IMG/VR virus record: IMGVR_UViG_3300047476_000242
Span: 1 to 27,908 of that record
Length of the DNA stretch: 27,908 bases
Reading direction: 5' to 3' (one strand)
DNA from: a virus
The position numbers and the translations under genes were made by a program. Below are positions 7,706-16,477 of the stretch, in pieces (position 1 is the stretch's first letter; each line of letters starts with the position of its first letter). The notes below the pieces were generated by a model. It did no database searches, was not told where the DNA came from, and saw only the letters and a program-made list of their open reading frames with translations.

Positions 7706-8386
7706 ATGTCATTAAATACAATTTTAAGAATATCGGAATCGGTTGGAATTAACGACCAACGATTTGTTGGCCAAATTGTCAGCCGCAACCAACGCATTTC
7801 AACTTCAGAAATTTTAACCGTTGTGCCATTTGAATTTGACATGAAGCCAATGAATTATTTGCTTTATAGTCAAAATCGCACATTGCTTGCCGAATTACGT
7901 TATGCCGATAAGGCAACTGAACAATACTTGAATTTTGGTTCAACAGGTTGGTTAAACTACATCAAATATCAAGGTGACATGACTGAAGCCGAAATTGGCG
8001 CATGTGCATGGCAAGCCGCTTCAGCAAATAAAACATTGGTATTGGGAAGTTTGCCAACGATGGGTTCAACTGAATACATTGTTCGCACTGGCGATTTCTG
8101 TCAGGTTGGCCGTTACGCTTATATTGCAACCGCAGATGTTCAACGTGGCGCAGGGTCAACTGTAAACATTCCTGTTCACCGAAATTTAATTGATGAAGTT
8201 GTCAGCCCGATTGGCGCGGTGATTGGTCAATATGGCACAACAATCAACATGGGCGGCGGCACTTTTGTTGGCGTTACATTCCCAGTGATTTTGCGTGAAT
8301 ATCCAACTTACACATTAATTCCAATGACTGACGATTCATTTATTCAATGGAATGGCAACTTCAACGCGTTTGAGGCGGTACTATAA
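7706..8386 (+). CDS. Distal tail / minor tail protein
   Basis: A 226-residue protein directly after the tape measure gene (GGGG, 7-base spacer, ATG) and overlapping the next start (TAATG). It is beta-rich with no transmembrane segment. Position, between tape measure and hub, matches distal tail or baseplate proteins such as lambda gpM/gpL. A middle segment, VRTGDFCQVGRYAYIATADVQRG (about 130-152), has the look of a tail-tube/Dit-like beta element, but I do not recognise a specific family. Function is inferred from location. Confidence 0.6.
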   Translation: MSLNTILRISESVGINDQRFVGQIVSRNQRISTSEILTVVPFEFDMKPMNYLLYSQNRTLLAELRYADKATEQYLNFGSTGWLNYIKYQGDMTEAEIGACAWQAASANKTLVLGSLPTMGSTEYIVRTGDFCQVGRYAYIATADVQRGAGSTVNIPVHRNLIDEVVSPIGAVIGQYGTTINMGGGTFVGVTFPVILREYPTYTLIPMTDDSFIQWNGNFNAFEAVL

Positions 8387-9006
8387 TGAATGTAATTGCG
8401 CCAGTTGATAACACCAACAACATTCGGATGGCTGATTTTGTGCGTGTCACAACGCCAACCGCAGTTTATCGTTTTGCAACAACACCAAGCGCGTTGACTA
8501 TTCCTGCAATTGATTCCGAACCGTTTGATGGTCTTGGCGTGTTGATAAGTATTGGCGAAGTGACCCGTGACATCAAATCAACTGCAAACGAAACAAGCGC
8601 AACTTTGGTTGGCCTTGACACTGCATTGCTTGGTTGGGTTTTAAGTCAAGAAATTAAAGGTTCACAAATTGAAATGTGGCATGGATTTTTTGACACTGAA
8701 GGCGCATTGATTACTGGCGGCGGTTCGGGTGGAAGTGGCTTATATCAATATTTTAACGGGTTCATTAATTCATTTTCAATCAGTGAACAATGGATGGAAG
8801 AAATAAGACAATACGTTGGCACAATTAGTGTCAGCGCATCAAGCATTCAAATTATTCTTCAAAATAGAACCGCTGGCCGTTATACAAACGACAATGCTTG
8901 GCAATTTTTTAATCCCGGCGATGTATCAATGAATCGTGTTGCATTCATTGAAACAATCAATTACTTTTTTGGTAAAGATAAAGACCCAAACGCATACAAG
9001 ACATGA
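8386..9006 (+). CDS. Minor tail protein near the tail tip
   Basis: A 206-residue protein with overlaps on both sides (TAATG at its start, ATGA with the next gene), so part of a translationally coupled tail-tip block. Beta-rich, with a glycine/serine loop GGGSGGSG at about residues 112-119 and a C-terminal GRYTNDNAWQFFNPGDVSMN segment resembling the C-terminal region of many phage tail-tip proteins of the lambda gpL/DUF2163-like type, where an NR-x-GR element precedes a conserved FxPGD. The exact family needs a profile search. It likely lies between the tail tube and the gpJ-like hub. Confidence 0.6.
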   Translation: MNVIAPVDNTNNIRMADFVRVTTPTAVYRFATTPSALTIPAIDSEPFDGLGVLISIGEVTRDIKSTANETSATLVGLDTALLGWVLSQEIKGSQIEMWHGFFDTEGALITGGGSGGSGLYQYFNGFINSFSISEQWMEEIRQYVGTISVSASSIQIILQNRTAGRYTNDNAWQFFNPGDVSMNRVAFIETINYFFGKDKDPNAYKT

Positions 9007-9428
9007 TTCGATTTGCTACAAGACACGATAATAATGCCATCATTAATATGATGAAACAGTTTGCGATTGATGCCAAATATCCAATGGCCAAAAACCCAAT
9101 GAATTGGTCGCAAACGCATATTGAAAAAACACTTGATGAATTATATGCTGGTCGCGGATTTGTATTGATTGATGATAAATATACGGGAATTTTGATTGCA
9201 GTAAGAACGCAATCGTTTTGGATTCCTGAATTTATACAGTTGCAAGAAGTCATGTTGCATGGCAAAAACAAGTTTATAATTGGCAGGCTGATTCGTGATT
9301 ATGCAAGAATAGCAAAACAATATGTTGAACAAGGCAAGATTAACGAAGCAGTTATGTTTTCAAACAATGATTGCGATTACACTGGATTTGATATGATTAA
9401 ATTTGAATCAGCATGGCGGGTTAAATAA
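9003..9428 (+). CDS. GNAT-like acyltransferase in the tail module
   Basis: A 141-residue protein. The N-terminus IRFATRHDNNAIINMMKQFA is a typical first strand-helix unit of GNAT N-acetyltransferases (IRxAxxxD-xxI), followed by GRGFVLIDDKYTGILIAV (about 50-67, strands 2-4) and a helix containing GRLIRDYARIAKQYVEQGK (about 93-111) where the acyl-CoA pyrophosphate loop would be expected. The classic Q/RxxGxG/A is not clearly kept, so cofactor binding is uncertain. It is overlapped by genes on both sides (ATGA and TAATG). Small GNAT-like genes are recurrent in siphophage tail-tip clusters; substrate unknown. It might modify a tail protein or be an accessory protein with a dead fold. Confidence 0.6.
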   Translation: MIRFATRHDNNAIINMMKQFAIDAKYPMAKNPMNWSQTHIEKTLDELYAGRGFVLIDDKYTGILIAVRTQSFWIPEFIQLQEVMLHGKNKFIIGRLIRDYARIAKQYVEQGKINEAVMFSNNDCDYTGFDMIKFESAWRVK

Positions 9429-12400
9429 TGGCAGGCGCAGTTGTAGCGGCATTGGTTTCCGCAGGCGCAAGCGCAGTTGTCGCAAACGTTATTGCATTTG
9501 CAATTACAATGGTTGCATCATCAGTGTTGTCAAAGGTATTTGCACCCGATATGCCGGGTCAAAATGGAACGCCAAGTCAGCCCAATCCGGGCAATCGTCA
9601 ACAGTTACCGCCAGCGGGTGATAATAAATTGCCGGTTGTTTATGGAACGGCCTATGTTGGCGGCGCAATTATTGATATGTCAATCAGTGAAAACAATCAA
9701 GACATTTATTGGGTGTTTGCTTTATCCGAAGTGACCAACACCGAAACAGGCGGCACGCCCGACACAATTACTTTTGGCGATATATATTGGGGCGGTAAAA
9801 AATGCGTGTTTAGCACAACCTTTGGTGAAGAATACAAAGTTGTTGGTTTGCTTGATGAATCAACAAACGAAACGCAAAACATTTCAGGTTACATGGATAT
9901 TTGGCTTTATAACAATGGTTCAAATTCACCTGTAAACAGCACAACAAATGCAATCACTGTAATGAACACAAGTGGCCTTGTTTATAAATGGCCGGGCAAT
10001 AAACTTATGACAAATTGTGCTTTTGCAATTGTTCATTTACGTTACAGCCAAAGCCGCAATCTTACTTCATTAAATCAAACGCGTTTTCAACTTACCAATT
10101 CACGCAAAGCCCCCGGCGATTGCTTTTTGGATTATTTAACATCAACACGTTATGGCGCGGCAATTCCAGTTGCACAAGTTGACACTGCAAGTCTTGATGA
10201 TTTGAATTCATATTCAAACGCGCCAATTGGATTTACAACTTACACTGGCGGTTCAAGCACAATTTCAAGATTTCAATTTAATGGCACAATAGACACCAAC
10301 CAAAAGATTATGCAAAATTTGCAGGCAATGGCCGATTCTTGCGATTGTTTGCTTAAATACAATGAAATTAATGGCACTTGGGGTGTTATTGTTCAAAGGC
10401 CAACATACACAGTGGCAATGGCTTTAAATGACAGCAATATTGTTTCGGCAATTAATGTTTCGCCAATTGATATTTCAAATTCATTTAATATTATTGAAGT
10501 GAAGTTTCCTGACGGTAGTGAAAAGGACACATTTAACAGCGCATCATTTGATTTGGCAGTTTTAAATCCATCATTGCTTTCGCCAAATGAACCTGTAAAC
10601 AAACAATCAGTAAATCTTTATTTGGTCAACAACAACGTGACGGCACAATACATTGCCAATCGAATGCTTGAAGCCGCTCGCGAAGACTTGCAAGTTCAAC
10701 TTGATATTGATTACACAGGGTTGCAACTTGAAGCGGGTGATATTGTTACAGTAACAAATGCCAATTATGGTTGGGATGAAAAGATTTTCAGAATTATGAA
10801 AGTCACTGAAAAATTTACAGACAACGGTCAAGTTTTTGCAACATTAAGTTTGTCAGAATTTAATCCTGCCGTTTATGATGATTATAATGTTACGCAGTTT
10901 ACGCCAGCCCCAAACACTGGAATTGGTTCACCATCGGCATTCGGTACAATTCCCGCACCTGTTATTTCAACGGTGTTGCCAAACGCGGCCAATCCTGCGT
11001 TTTCAGTTGTTGTGACAACATCAAGCGCAGGCATTACACAATATGCAGAAATTTGGTATTCCGCTTATCAATACCCAACAGAATCACAACGTATTTTTGC
11101 AGGCACAACTGAAGTCAATGCAAACGGCGACCCTTATGACATCAACACCGTGATGCCTGCCGTGCAATTATTTAACATTCCCGCTGGCAATTGGTATTTC
11201 TTCAGTCGAATGGTAAACAGTATTGCATCTAGTGATTTTTCATTGGCTTCAACTGCAATTCAATGGCGACCAACAACCTTTCAATTTGTTGACAGATATA
11301 TTGGCGTGGCTTATGCCGATGATATTTCAGGCGGTGGATTTAGTTTAAGTTCAACTAACAAATCTTATTATGGATTGTGCAATCAATCATCAACAACAAT
11401 ATCAACAACGCCTTCAGATTATAAATGGTATTTAGCTGATCCGTTGTTTGGCACAAATATTCACCTTGTATATACAAACTACCAAAACAGAAAATTTGGC
11501 TTTGACACTGATTTTGCCGCATACGCAGGCGGTTCGGGGGCTTTCGTTCCTAGCACAACATCAAAATTCGACATTCGACTATGGTCGGCACTTGACCCGC
11601 TATCATTAACGCCAAATCTTATTGATTTGGATCGTAGCACAGGCCAAGTTATTCAAACAGGCACAACGACATCAAACACAAACGGTGGGCAAATCTACAT
11701 TGACAACACGCCCGATGGAAAATTGATTGCATCTCTTGATGTATTTTTGCCGCAAATTGCGGAAGGCACTTATTTGACAGGTTCAGCCGCCACAATTACG
11801 GTTGACAGATTTGGTCGCGTTGTTGGATTTAGCACACCTGATAATTTCTATTTCAGCGCGGAATATTTCACTGCAACAAGCGGTCAAACTGTATTTACGC
11901 CAGCAACCCGCGATGCAACTTACATTACAGGTCAAGATTTGATTTTCCAAAACGGTTTGTTGCTAACGCCAACGTCAGACTATACCGAAACATCATCAAC
12001 ATTTACTTTGACAACTGGGGCAACTGCGGGTGATATTGTTGCGGTTTTATCAATGCGGGCAATTTCAAGCGTTACATATTATGAACCATTGTCACTAATT
12101 GTTGATTCAACTTCAACCAATACAGTTGTTTGGACTGCAACGCAAATGCCATATCAACTAATTAACATTGGCGATAAATTAACATTTAGTAACGTGGGAA
12201 CGCCAACGCAATACACGGTTACAGGGGTAAATTACACAACGCGCACAATCACGTTTAGTACGAACCCAACTGCAAGTGCGGGTGATTCAATTTATCGTTA
12301 TCGCGCTTCAAATAGTTCATATCCTGCATTTAGTCGTTATGTTTTTGATTTGACATCGGCAGGAAGTTACACGCCAACAGATTGGGCGATTCAAAGCGGC

Positions 12401-12763
12401 TATGAATTAATCTTTTTAAACGGCACTATAGTCAACGAACAAGATTACGACCTTGTTTTGGGGGCTGTCACTAATTTTCCAGCGACAACCACAGGGCAAA
12501 TGACGTTTATTCAATTTGCTGGTAACAATTTGAACGTGCCAATTGGCAATATGGCAAATGTGGTAACATTTACAACTAGCGGAATTGCAACTTATTCATT
12601 TAATTTTAATGCAAATGCGTTTGATTTGTACGCTAATGGTTGCTTGTATCAGCCAACTGCGGATTACACAACCGCAACTAATAGTTATACACTGTCACCA
12701 ACACCAAACAACGCATCAACAATTTTAGTGCAACAAACTTTCGCGTCAGCGGGCGCGGCTTAG
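9428..12763 (+). CDS. Tail tip hub / host specificity protein (gpJ-like)
   Basis: The largest gene, 1111 residues. It begins with an Ala/Val-rich hydrophobic segment (about 1-40), then a proline/asparagine linker and KLPVVYGTAYVGGAIIDMS (about 67-85), a pattern common at the start of gpJ-like hub proteins. The region LEAGDIVTVTNANYGW-KIFRIMKV (about 435-465) is the conserved hub domain element in this family. From ~500 on there are repeated beta-sandwich (fibronectin-like) units, then a long T/S/N-rich C-terminal part with several repeats of the type QDLIFQNGLLLTPTSDYTE (about 836-854, again ~995 and ~1070) that likely form receptor-facing repeats. Predicted role: central tail-tip protein contacting the receptor and opening the cell envelope. 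Confidence 0.82.
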   Translation: MAGAVVAALVSAGASAVVANVIAFAITMVASSVLSKVFAPDMPGQNGTPSQPNPGNRQQLPPAGDNKLPVVYGTAYVGGAIIDMSISENNQDIYWVFALSEVTNTETGGTPDTITFGDIYWGGKKCVFSTTFGEEYKVVGLLDESTNETQNISGYMDIWLYNNGSNSPVNSTTNAITVMNTSGLVYKWPGNKLMTNCAFAIVHLRYSQSRNLTSLNQTRFQLTNSRKAPGDCFLDYLTSTRYGAAIPVAQVDTASLDDLNSYSNAPIGFTTYTGGSSTISRFQFNGTIDTNQKIMQNLQAMADSCDCLLKYNEINGTWGVIVQRPTYTVAMALNDSNIVSAINVSPIDISNSFNIIEVKFPDGSEKDTFNSASFDLAVLNPSLLSPNEPVNKQSVNLYLVNNNVTAQYIANRMLEAAREDLQVQLDIDYTGLQLEAGDIVTVTNANYGWDEKIFRIMKVTEKFTDNGQVFATLSLSEFNPAVYDDYNVTQFTPAPNTGIGSPSAFGTIPAPVISTVLPNAANPAFSVVVTTSSAGITQYAEIWYSAYQYPTESQRIFAGTTEVNANGDPYDINTVMPAVQLFNIPAGNWYFFSRMVNSIASSDFSLASTAIQWRPTTFQFVDRYIGVAYADDISGGGFSLSSTNKSYYGLCNQSSTTISTTPSDYKWYLADPLFGTNIHLVYTNYQNRKFGFDTDFAAYAGGSGAFVPSTTSKFDIRLWSALDPLSLTPNLIDLDRSTGQVIQTGTTTSNTNGGQIYIDNTPDGKLIASLDVFLPQIAEGTYLTGSAATITVDRFGRVVGFSTPDNFYFSAEYFTATSGQTVFTPATRDATYITGQDLIFQNGLLLTPTSDYTETSSTFTLTTGATAGDIVAVLSMRAISSVTYYEPLSLIVDSTSTNTVVWTATQMPYQLINIGDKLTFSNVGTPTQYTVTGVNYTTRTITFSTNPTASAGDSIYRYRASNSSYPAFSRYVFDLTSAGSYTPTDWAIQSGYELIFLNGTIVNEQDYDLVLGAVTNFPATTTGQMTFIQFAGNNLNVPIGNMANVVTFTTSGIATYSFNFNANAFDLYANGCLYQPTADYTTATNSYTLSPTPNNASTILVQQTFASAGAA

Positions 12764-12773
12764 GGGTATAAAT

Positions 12774-13598
12774 ATGAGTCAAGCATTTAATTTAAGTCAA
12801 TTTGCAAATAAAGTAAACACTAGCGGTCAAGCGGATTTAACAACCGCTGTGACAGGCACTTTGCCTATTGCTAACGGCGGAACAAACAACAACGCTTTGG
12901 GAGTAACTGACGGCGGTATTGTTTACGCTGATGGAACAAGACTTCAAACGACAGCGGCAGGAACGGCTGGTCAATTATTGACATCTCAAGGCACAGGAAC
13001 GCCAACTTGGGAAAATCCGCCGCAAGGTGGTTTTAGTAATGCTATGGTGTTTGAAACTAGCGGCACTTTTGACGCTTCATCTTTAGGCGTAACAAAAGCA
13101 AAAATTACAATTTACGCTGGCGGCGGTGGTGCGGGTGGTGGTTCGTCAACAGTCGCAGGAAAAGCAGGCGGGCAAGGTGGGTATGCCGTTGCTATAGTTG
13201 ATGGACTTAGTGGGACATATACAGTTACCGTTGGAAACGGCGGATCAGGCGGTAATTTTGGTAGCAATTCAGGTGCAACTGGCGGCACTTCATCTTTTGG
13301 CTCTTTAGTTTCGGCAACAGGCGGTGCTGGCGGCGGGGCATATAATACAGGCACTCAAGGTTCAATCGGTGTTGGTACAGTTTCGTCAGGATATTTAATT
13401 AGAACAAGCGCGTCAGGGCTTTTAACTAGCACGGGTTATCCAGCCATTGGAATTTTTATAGGCAATAATAATACATCTAGCCAAACGGGGGTTGCGTTTT
13501 CAAAAACTGCTAACTTAGGTGCTTCAATTGGAGGCAATGGAGTAAGTAATAGTTTTGGTCGTGGTGGCATTGGCGGCGTTGTTTTAGTGGAGTATTAA
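12774..13598 (+). CDS. Tail fibre adhesin with glycine-rich C-terminus
   Basis: A 274-residue protein, start ATG behind AGGGG. Region 1 (about 1-85) has the LPIANGGTNNNAL motif common at fibre shaft entrances, followed by QLLTSQGTGTPTWENPP. Region 2 (about 108-274) is a string of glycine-rich runs (AGGGGAGGGSS, GKAGGQGGYA, GGSGGNFGSNSG, GGAGGGAYN, GRGGIGG) alternating with variable loops and ending in VVLVEY. This matches polyglycine-type receptor-binding tips such as T-even gp38 adhesins and related short fibres. The variable loops would set host range. Function is inferred from composition and position after the hub gene. Confidence 0.75.
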   Translation: MSQAFNLSQFANKVNTSGQADLTTAVTGTLPIANGGTNNNALGVTDGGIVYADGTRLQTTAAGTAGQLLTSQGTGTPTWENPPQGGFSNAMVFETSGTFDASSLGVTKAKITIYAGGGGAGGGSSTVAGKAGGQGGYAVAIVDGLSGTYTVTVGNGGSGGNFGSNSGATGGTSSFGSLVSATGGAGGGAYNTGTQGSIGVGTVSSGYLIRTSASGLLTSTGYPAIGIFIGNNNTSSQTGVAFSKTANLGASIGGNGVSNSFGRGGIGGVVLVEY

Positions 13599-13599
13599 A

Positions 13600-13824
13600 A
13601 TGAAAAAAGCACTTATATCACCTAATGAACCTGTGGTAAATTTTGACGACACAACAGGTTATCGTTGCGCGGAAGTGGTAGCACAAACATTTGAAGTTGC
13701 ATTACCGTTATTTTGGGTTGACTGCGATGACGCTTGCGTTTCTGACCAATGGTATTACAACACAAAAATAAAAGAGTGCGTGCCAAAACCAATTGAGTCA
13801 GTGCCGCCTGAACCAACAGAATAA
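13600..13824 (+). CDS. Small fibre-associated protein
   Basis: A 74-residue protein starting one base after the adhesin stop, hence co-translated. It opens with MKKALISPNEPVVNF and contains VAQTFEVALPLFWVDCDD, a pattern I associate with small unnamed genes behind phage fibre genes. Five cysteines (RCAEV, DCDDACV, KECV among them) and a proline-rich acidic end (PIESVPPEPTE). Could be a fibre cap, chaperone or small decoration; I cannot say which. Confidence 0.7.
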   Translation: MKKALISPNEPVVNFDDTTGYRCAEVVAQTFEVALPLFWVDCDDACVSDQWYYNTKIKECVPKPIESVPPEPTE

Positions 13825-13853
13825 TTGGCAATAGAGTGAAAGCCATGTAAAAT
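13825..13853 (+). promoter_or_regulatory. Sigma-70-type promoter before the second fibre block
   Basis: TTGGCA (13825-13830), 17-base spacer, TAAAAT (13848-13853): five of six matches in each hexamer at ideal spacing. It starts at the stop codon of the small fibre gene and would transcribe 13934 onward, with an untranslated leader of about 70 bases. The 109-base gap holding it has no coding capacity. Confidence 0.65.
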
Positions 13854-13933
13854 GTTTTCACCTACAAGATAATATACGACCGCGTTATGATGAGGGCATC
13901 GTGCGCGTTAAATTTACCGAGTAGGGGAAAAGC

Positions 13934-14416
13934 ATGGCTATTTTTAACAAAAACACATTGACGCAAGTAAGTGGGTTTGATAACCCAATTATTGCGGGCG
14001 AATTAGTATATAACCAAAAAACTTTTTGGGCTTTATCTTTAGCGACCGAAGGCGTGCCTGTAGATTTAACAGGCGCAACTATTAGCGCACAAATTATTCG
14101 CAGACAACTTTCAAACATTCAAGACAGCCGCTATGGGCTAACATTTGACATCGCGGATTATACGACATCAACCCCGTCACCAATTGACTTGGTTATTTCA
14201 AACCGAGTGGACTTAACAGGGTCATTCACGCTTGAAATTGATGAATCAACTTGGTCAGTTATTTCAACCGATACGCAATTAGATATTAACGCGACAAATT
14301 GCGCGGGCTTTTCGGGTCGCATCAAAATTAGTTTTCCAGCATCAGGCGTTACGCCAGCCCAAGACAGCATTATTTTCTTGTTGTTTTTAATTCGTTCCGA
14401 TGGCGTGGTAAATTGA
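13934..14416 (+). CDS. Hypothetical tail fibre / baseplate-upper-type protein
   Basis: A 160-residue beta-rich protein, start ATG behind TAGGGGAAAAGC. Near the middle of its first half, FWALSLATEGVPVDLTGATISAQIIRR (about 32-58) resembles the N-terminal beta sandwich of BppU-like baseplate/fibre proteins, in which a PxDLTGAT motif is common. The rest alternates short strands with DLTGSFTLEIDE (about 93-104). It is the first gene behind the promoter at 13825 and is followed after one base by another fibre-like gene. Structural role is likely; the precise part is unknown. Confidence 0.6.
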   Translation: MAIFNKNTLTQVSGFDNPIIAGELVYNQKTFWALSLATEGVPVDLTGATISAQIIRRQLSNIQDSRYGLTFDIADYTTSTPSPIDLVISNRVDLTGSFTLEIDESTWSVISTDTQLDINATNCAGFSGRIKISFPASGVTPAQDSIIFLLFLIRSDGVVN

Positions 14417-14417
14417 T

Positions 14418-15338
14418 ATGGATTTAACTATCAACAAATCAAACACGGCTGACGTTTCTGTTTTAATCAATTCAACGGAAGTCACCATTCAAAAGTCAAA
14501 CAATGTATCGGTGGAAGTAGCGACAGCAAAACCTTTGAACATTGAAGTCAACAAGGTTGCCGATAATCTTGGTTCAATGGCTTATCAAAACAGCGATGAC
14601 GTTGATATTACAGGCGGCACAATTACAGACTTGACGCAATTACAAACCGATTACATTGATTTTGACACAGCCATATCACCCCCAATGGTTGTTGGTCGCA
14701 TGGCATGGAATGTAAATGACGGCACAGTTGATTTGGGAATGAAAGGCGGCAATGTAACGCTTCAAATTGGTCAAGAATTATTGCAACGGATTTATAACAA
14801 CACAGGCGCAACATTAACTGACGGTCAAATTGTTGTTGTTGAGGGTTCGCAAGGTCAGCGATTAACTGTTCAATTGGCGCAAGCAAATTCTGATTTAAAT
14901 TCAGCCACAATTTTAGGCATGGTGACTGAACCTATCTTAAACAACACCGAAGGATTTATCACGGTTTACGGAATTGTTCGCGGCGTAAATACGCAAGGCA
15001 TTGATGACGGCACAATCCTTTGGTTATCACCAACAACGCCGGGTGCTTATACTGCCACAAAACCCGTTGCCCCTGACCACCTTGTTATGGTTGGTTATGT
15101 TGTCAAAGGAAAATCCGTTGGCGGCGGTTCAATCTACGTTCACGTTCAAAACGGTTACGAATTAAACGAATTGCATGACGTTTTAATTACAAATCCACAA
15201 ACAAACGATTTAATCAGGCGCAACGGTTTGGGATTATGGACTAATCAACAAGGCGCAACTGGTTCATTTACAAGTTCAGACGGAAAAGCAATCACTGTTG
15301 TTGGTGGTCTTATTACTAGCATTGTTGCTGGCGATTGA
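14418..15338 (+). CDS. Tail fibre protein
   Basis: A 306-residue protein. The N-terminal part carries NLGSMAYQNSDDVDITGGTI (about 50-69), a motif found in many fibre and tail-spike shafts. A middle part with RIYNNTGATLTDGQIVVVEG (about 124-143) and beta repeats (ILGMVTEPILNN, GFITVYGIVRGVNTQG, GTILWLSPTTPGAYT) resembles a beta-rich domain recurrent in phage fibres and cyanophage/Podoviridae structural proteins. The C-terminus ends in GKAITVVGGLITSIVAGD, another common fibre tail ending. Start ATG lies one base after the previous stop. Probable receptor-binding or fibre shaft component. Confidence 0.68.
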   Translation: MDLTINKSNTADVSVLINSTEVTIQKSNNVSVEVATAKPLNIEVNKVADNLGSMAYQNSDDVDITGGTITDLTQLQTDYIDFDTAISPPMVVGRMAWNVNDGTVDLGMKGGNVTLQIGQELLQRIYNNTGATLTDGQIVVVEGSQGQRLTVQLAQANSDLNSATILGMVTEPILNNTEGFITVYGIVRGVNTQGIDDGTILWLSPTTPGAYTATKPVAPDHLVMVGYVVKGKSVGGGSIYVHVQNGYELNELHDVLITNPQTNDLIRRNGLGLWTNQQGATGSFTSSDGKAITVVGGLITSIVAGD

Positions 15339-15339
15339 T

Positions 15340-15522
15340 ATGGCACAATCCCCGCAAGATTTGCTTGAACAATATGTTGACAGAATGATTGGCAAAACAA
15401 TTGTTGGGGCTGGCACAACCGAAGACGATAGTTTTGAAATAGATTTAAGCGATGGCAGTGTCATTGTTTTTTGGGGCGATGAATTGTCGATGTTAATTGA
15501 TAGCAGTGAATTGTTAAATTAG
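15340..15522 (+). CDS. Small hypothetical protein, 60 residues
   Basis: The start is taken as ATG 15340, one base after the fibre stop; an in-frame ATG at 15298 would add 14 hydrophobic residues that are only the shadow of the fibre gene. The protein MAQSPQDLLEQYVDRMIGK... is acidic, with a short helix and a beta hairpin EDDSFEIDLSDGSVIVFWGDELSML. No motif recognised. Its reading frame, spacing and codon use look genuine. Confidence 0.6.
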   Translation: MAQSPQDLLEQYVDRMIGKTIVGAGTTEDDSFEIDLSDGSVIVFWGDELSMLIDSSELLN

Positions 15523-15533
15523 AAAGCCAACCT

Positions 15534-15791
15534 ATGGATGACCAAATAAAACGACTTGACCGAATCGAAGAAAAACTTGATAAGGTTGGCGAAGCAATAA
15601 TTTCGTTGGCGCGTATGGAAGAACGCATGATTACATTATTCAAACGAATGGATATGTATGACCAACAGCAATCAGCGTTGGAAGCGCGTGTCACAAACGT
15701 TGAAATGAAAAACGCATCAGCCGCATGGATTGAACGTGTTATTTGGTTGGTGATTGGTGCAATGGTTGTTTACTTTATAAACGGAAAATAA
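15534..15791 (+). CDS. XhlA-like lysis protein (coiled coil plus C-terminal membrane helix)
   Basis: An 85-residue protein: a long charged amphipathic helix (about 1-58, DQIKRLDRIEEKLDKVGEAI...) followed by a single C-terminal membrane segment (about 64-82, AAWIERVIWLVIGAMVVYFI). This layout matches haemolysin XhlA-type proteins that sit with holins and endolysins. The endolysin gene starts at the base after its stop. Likely inner-membrane accessory to holin function. No clear Shine-Dalgarno is visible before the ATG. Confidence 0.7.
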   Translation: MDDQIKRLDRIEEKLDKVGEAIISLARMEERMITLFKRMDMYDQQQSALEARVTNVEMKNASAAWIERVIWLVIGAMVVYFINGK

Positions 15792-16205
15792 ATGATTAAT
15801 TCACGAAACATAAATGATTTAAATTCAAAAGTTGCGGCAATGGCAAGTGAATTTATTAATCGTTGCAAAGCCGCTGGCATTGATGTGATTATCACTTCAA
15901 CATATCGCAACATTGAATCGCAAAATGCTTTGTATGCACAAGGTCGCACAACACCGGGCAAGAAAGTGACAAACGCAAAGGGCGGTCAATCATTTCACAA
16001 CTGGAAGGTTGCATTTGATTTTTGCCCAATTGTTAATGGCAAAGCGGCGTGGAGTGACGCGGCATTGTTTACCAAGTGCGGTGAAATTGCTGAAAGCGTT
16101 GGTCTTGAATGGGCTGGCCGTTGGGTTAAGTTTAAAGAATTAGCGCACTGCCAATATACTGGCGGATTAACACTTGCAGACTTTCAAGCGGGAAAAACAA
16201 TATAA
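15792..16205 (+). CDS. Endolysin, M15 peptidase (L-alanyl-D-glutamate type)
   Basis: A 137-residue cell-wall peptidase. The M15C zinc motif is clear: SFHNWKVAFDF gives H69 and D76, and the C-terminal FKELAHCQYTGG gives E116 as the likely catalytic base and H119 as the third zinc ligand. IITSTYRNIESQNALYAQGR (about 33-52) is the conserved early block. The T5 endolysin has the same order and spacing. No signal peptide, so release through a holin is expected. It is coupled to its neighbours: it begins right after the XhlA-like stop and ends in a TAATG overlap with the next membrane protein. It cuts the peptide stem of peptidoglycan. Confidence 0.92.
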   Translation: MINSRNINDLNSKVAAMASEFINRCKAAGIDVIITSTYRNIESQNALYAQGRTTPGKKVTNAKGGQSFHNWKVAFDFCPIVNGKAAWSDAALFTKCGEIAESVGLEWAGRWVKFKELAHCQYTGGLTLADFQAGKTI

Positions 16206-16477
16206 TGGATATGTCAAAAATAACATCAATGCTTTTCCCTGTAATGGTTTCAGCCATTGCATGGTTATTAAGTCAAATCACAAACCTTCAAGCCGATGTC
16301 ATTGACATTAAATCCAAAATGCCTGCATTGATAACACCGCAAGGCACGCCAACAGATAGCCCAATTTCAGCGGAAAACCGTGCAAGATTAAAAGAAGACT
16401 TGATGGCAAAAATAAATGATTTGCAAGTTCAAGTGAAGTTGATTGAAGAAAGAGAAAAGCAAAGGGGCAACAAATGA
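16205..16477 (+). CDS. Single-pass membrane protein in the lysis cassette
   Basis: A 90-residue protein with an N-terminal membrane helix (about 8-25, MLFPVMVSAIAWLLSQI) and then a helical, charged domain with a likely coiled coil (about 55-88, AENRARLKEDLMAKINDLQVQV). It overlaps the endolysin stop (TAATG) and the next holin-like gene (ATGA), so all are made together. It may be a holin partner, an antiholin or a pinholin regulator; the sequence does not decide. Confidence 0.68.
   Translation: MDMSKITSMLFPVMVSAIAWLLSQITNLQADVIDIKSKMPALITPQGTPTDSPISAENRARLKEDLMAKINDLQVQVKLIEEREKQRGNK

Noticed and set aside
7278-7721. 147-codon minus-strand frame at the tape measure end
   Set aside because: Shadow of the tape measure gene; composition rich in L, R, C and H typical of antisense frames here.
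13110-13350. Gly-rich repeats as a DNA repeat or CRISPR array
   Set aside because: Repeats are at protein level (GGxGG) with variable codons and no constant spacer pattern; they belong to the adhesin.
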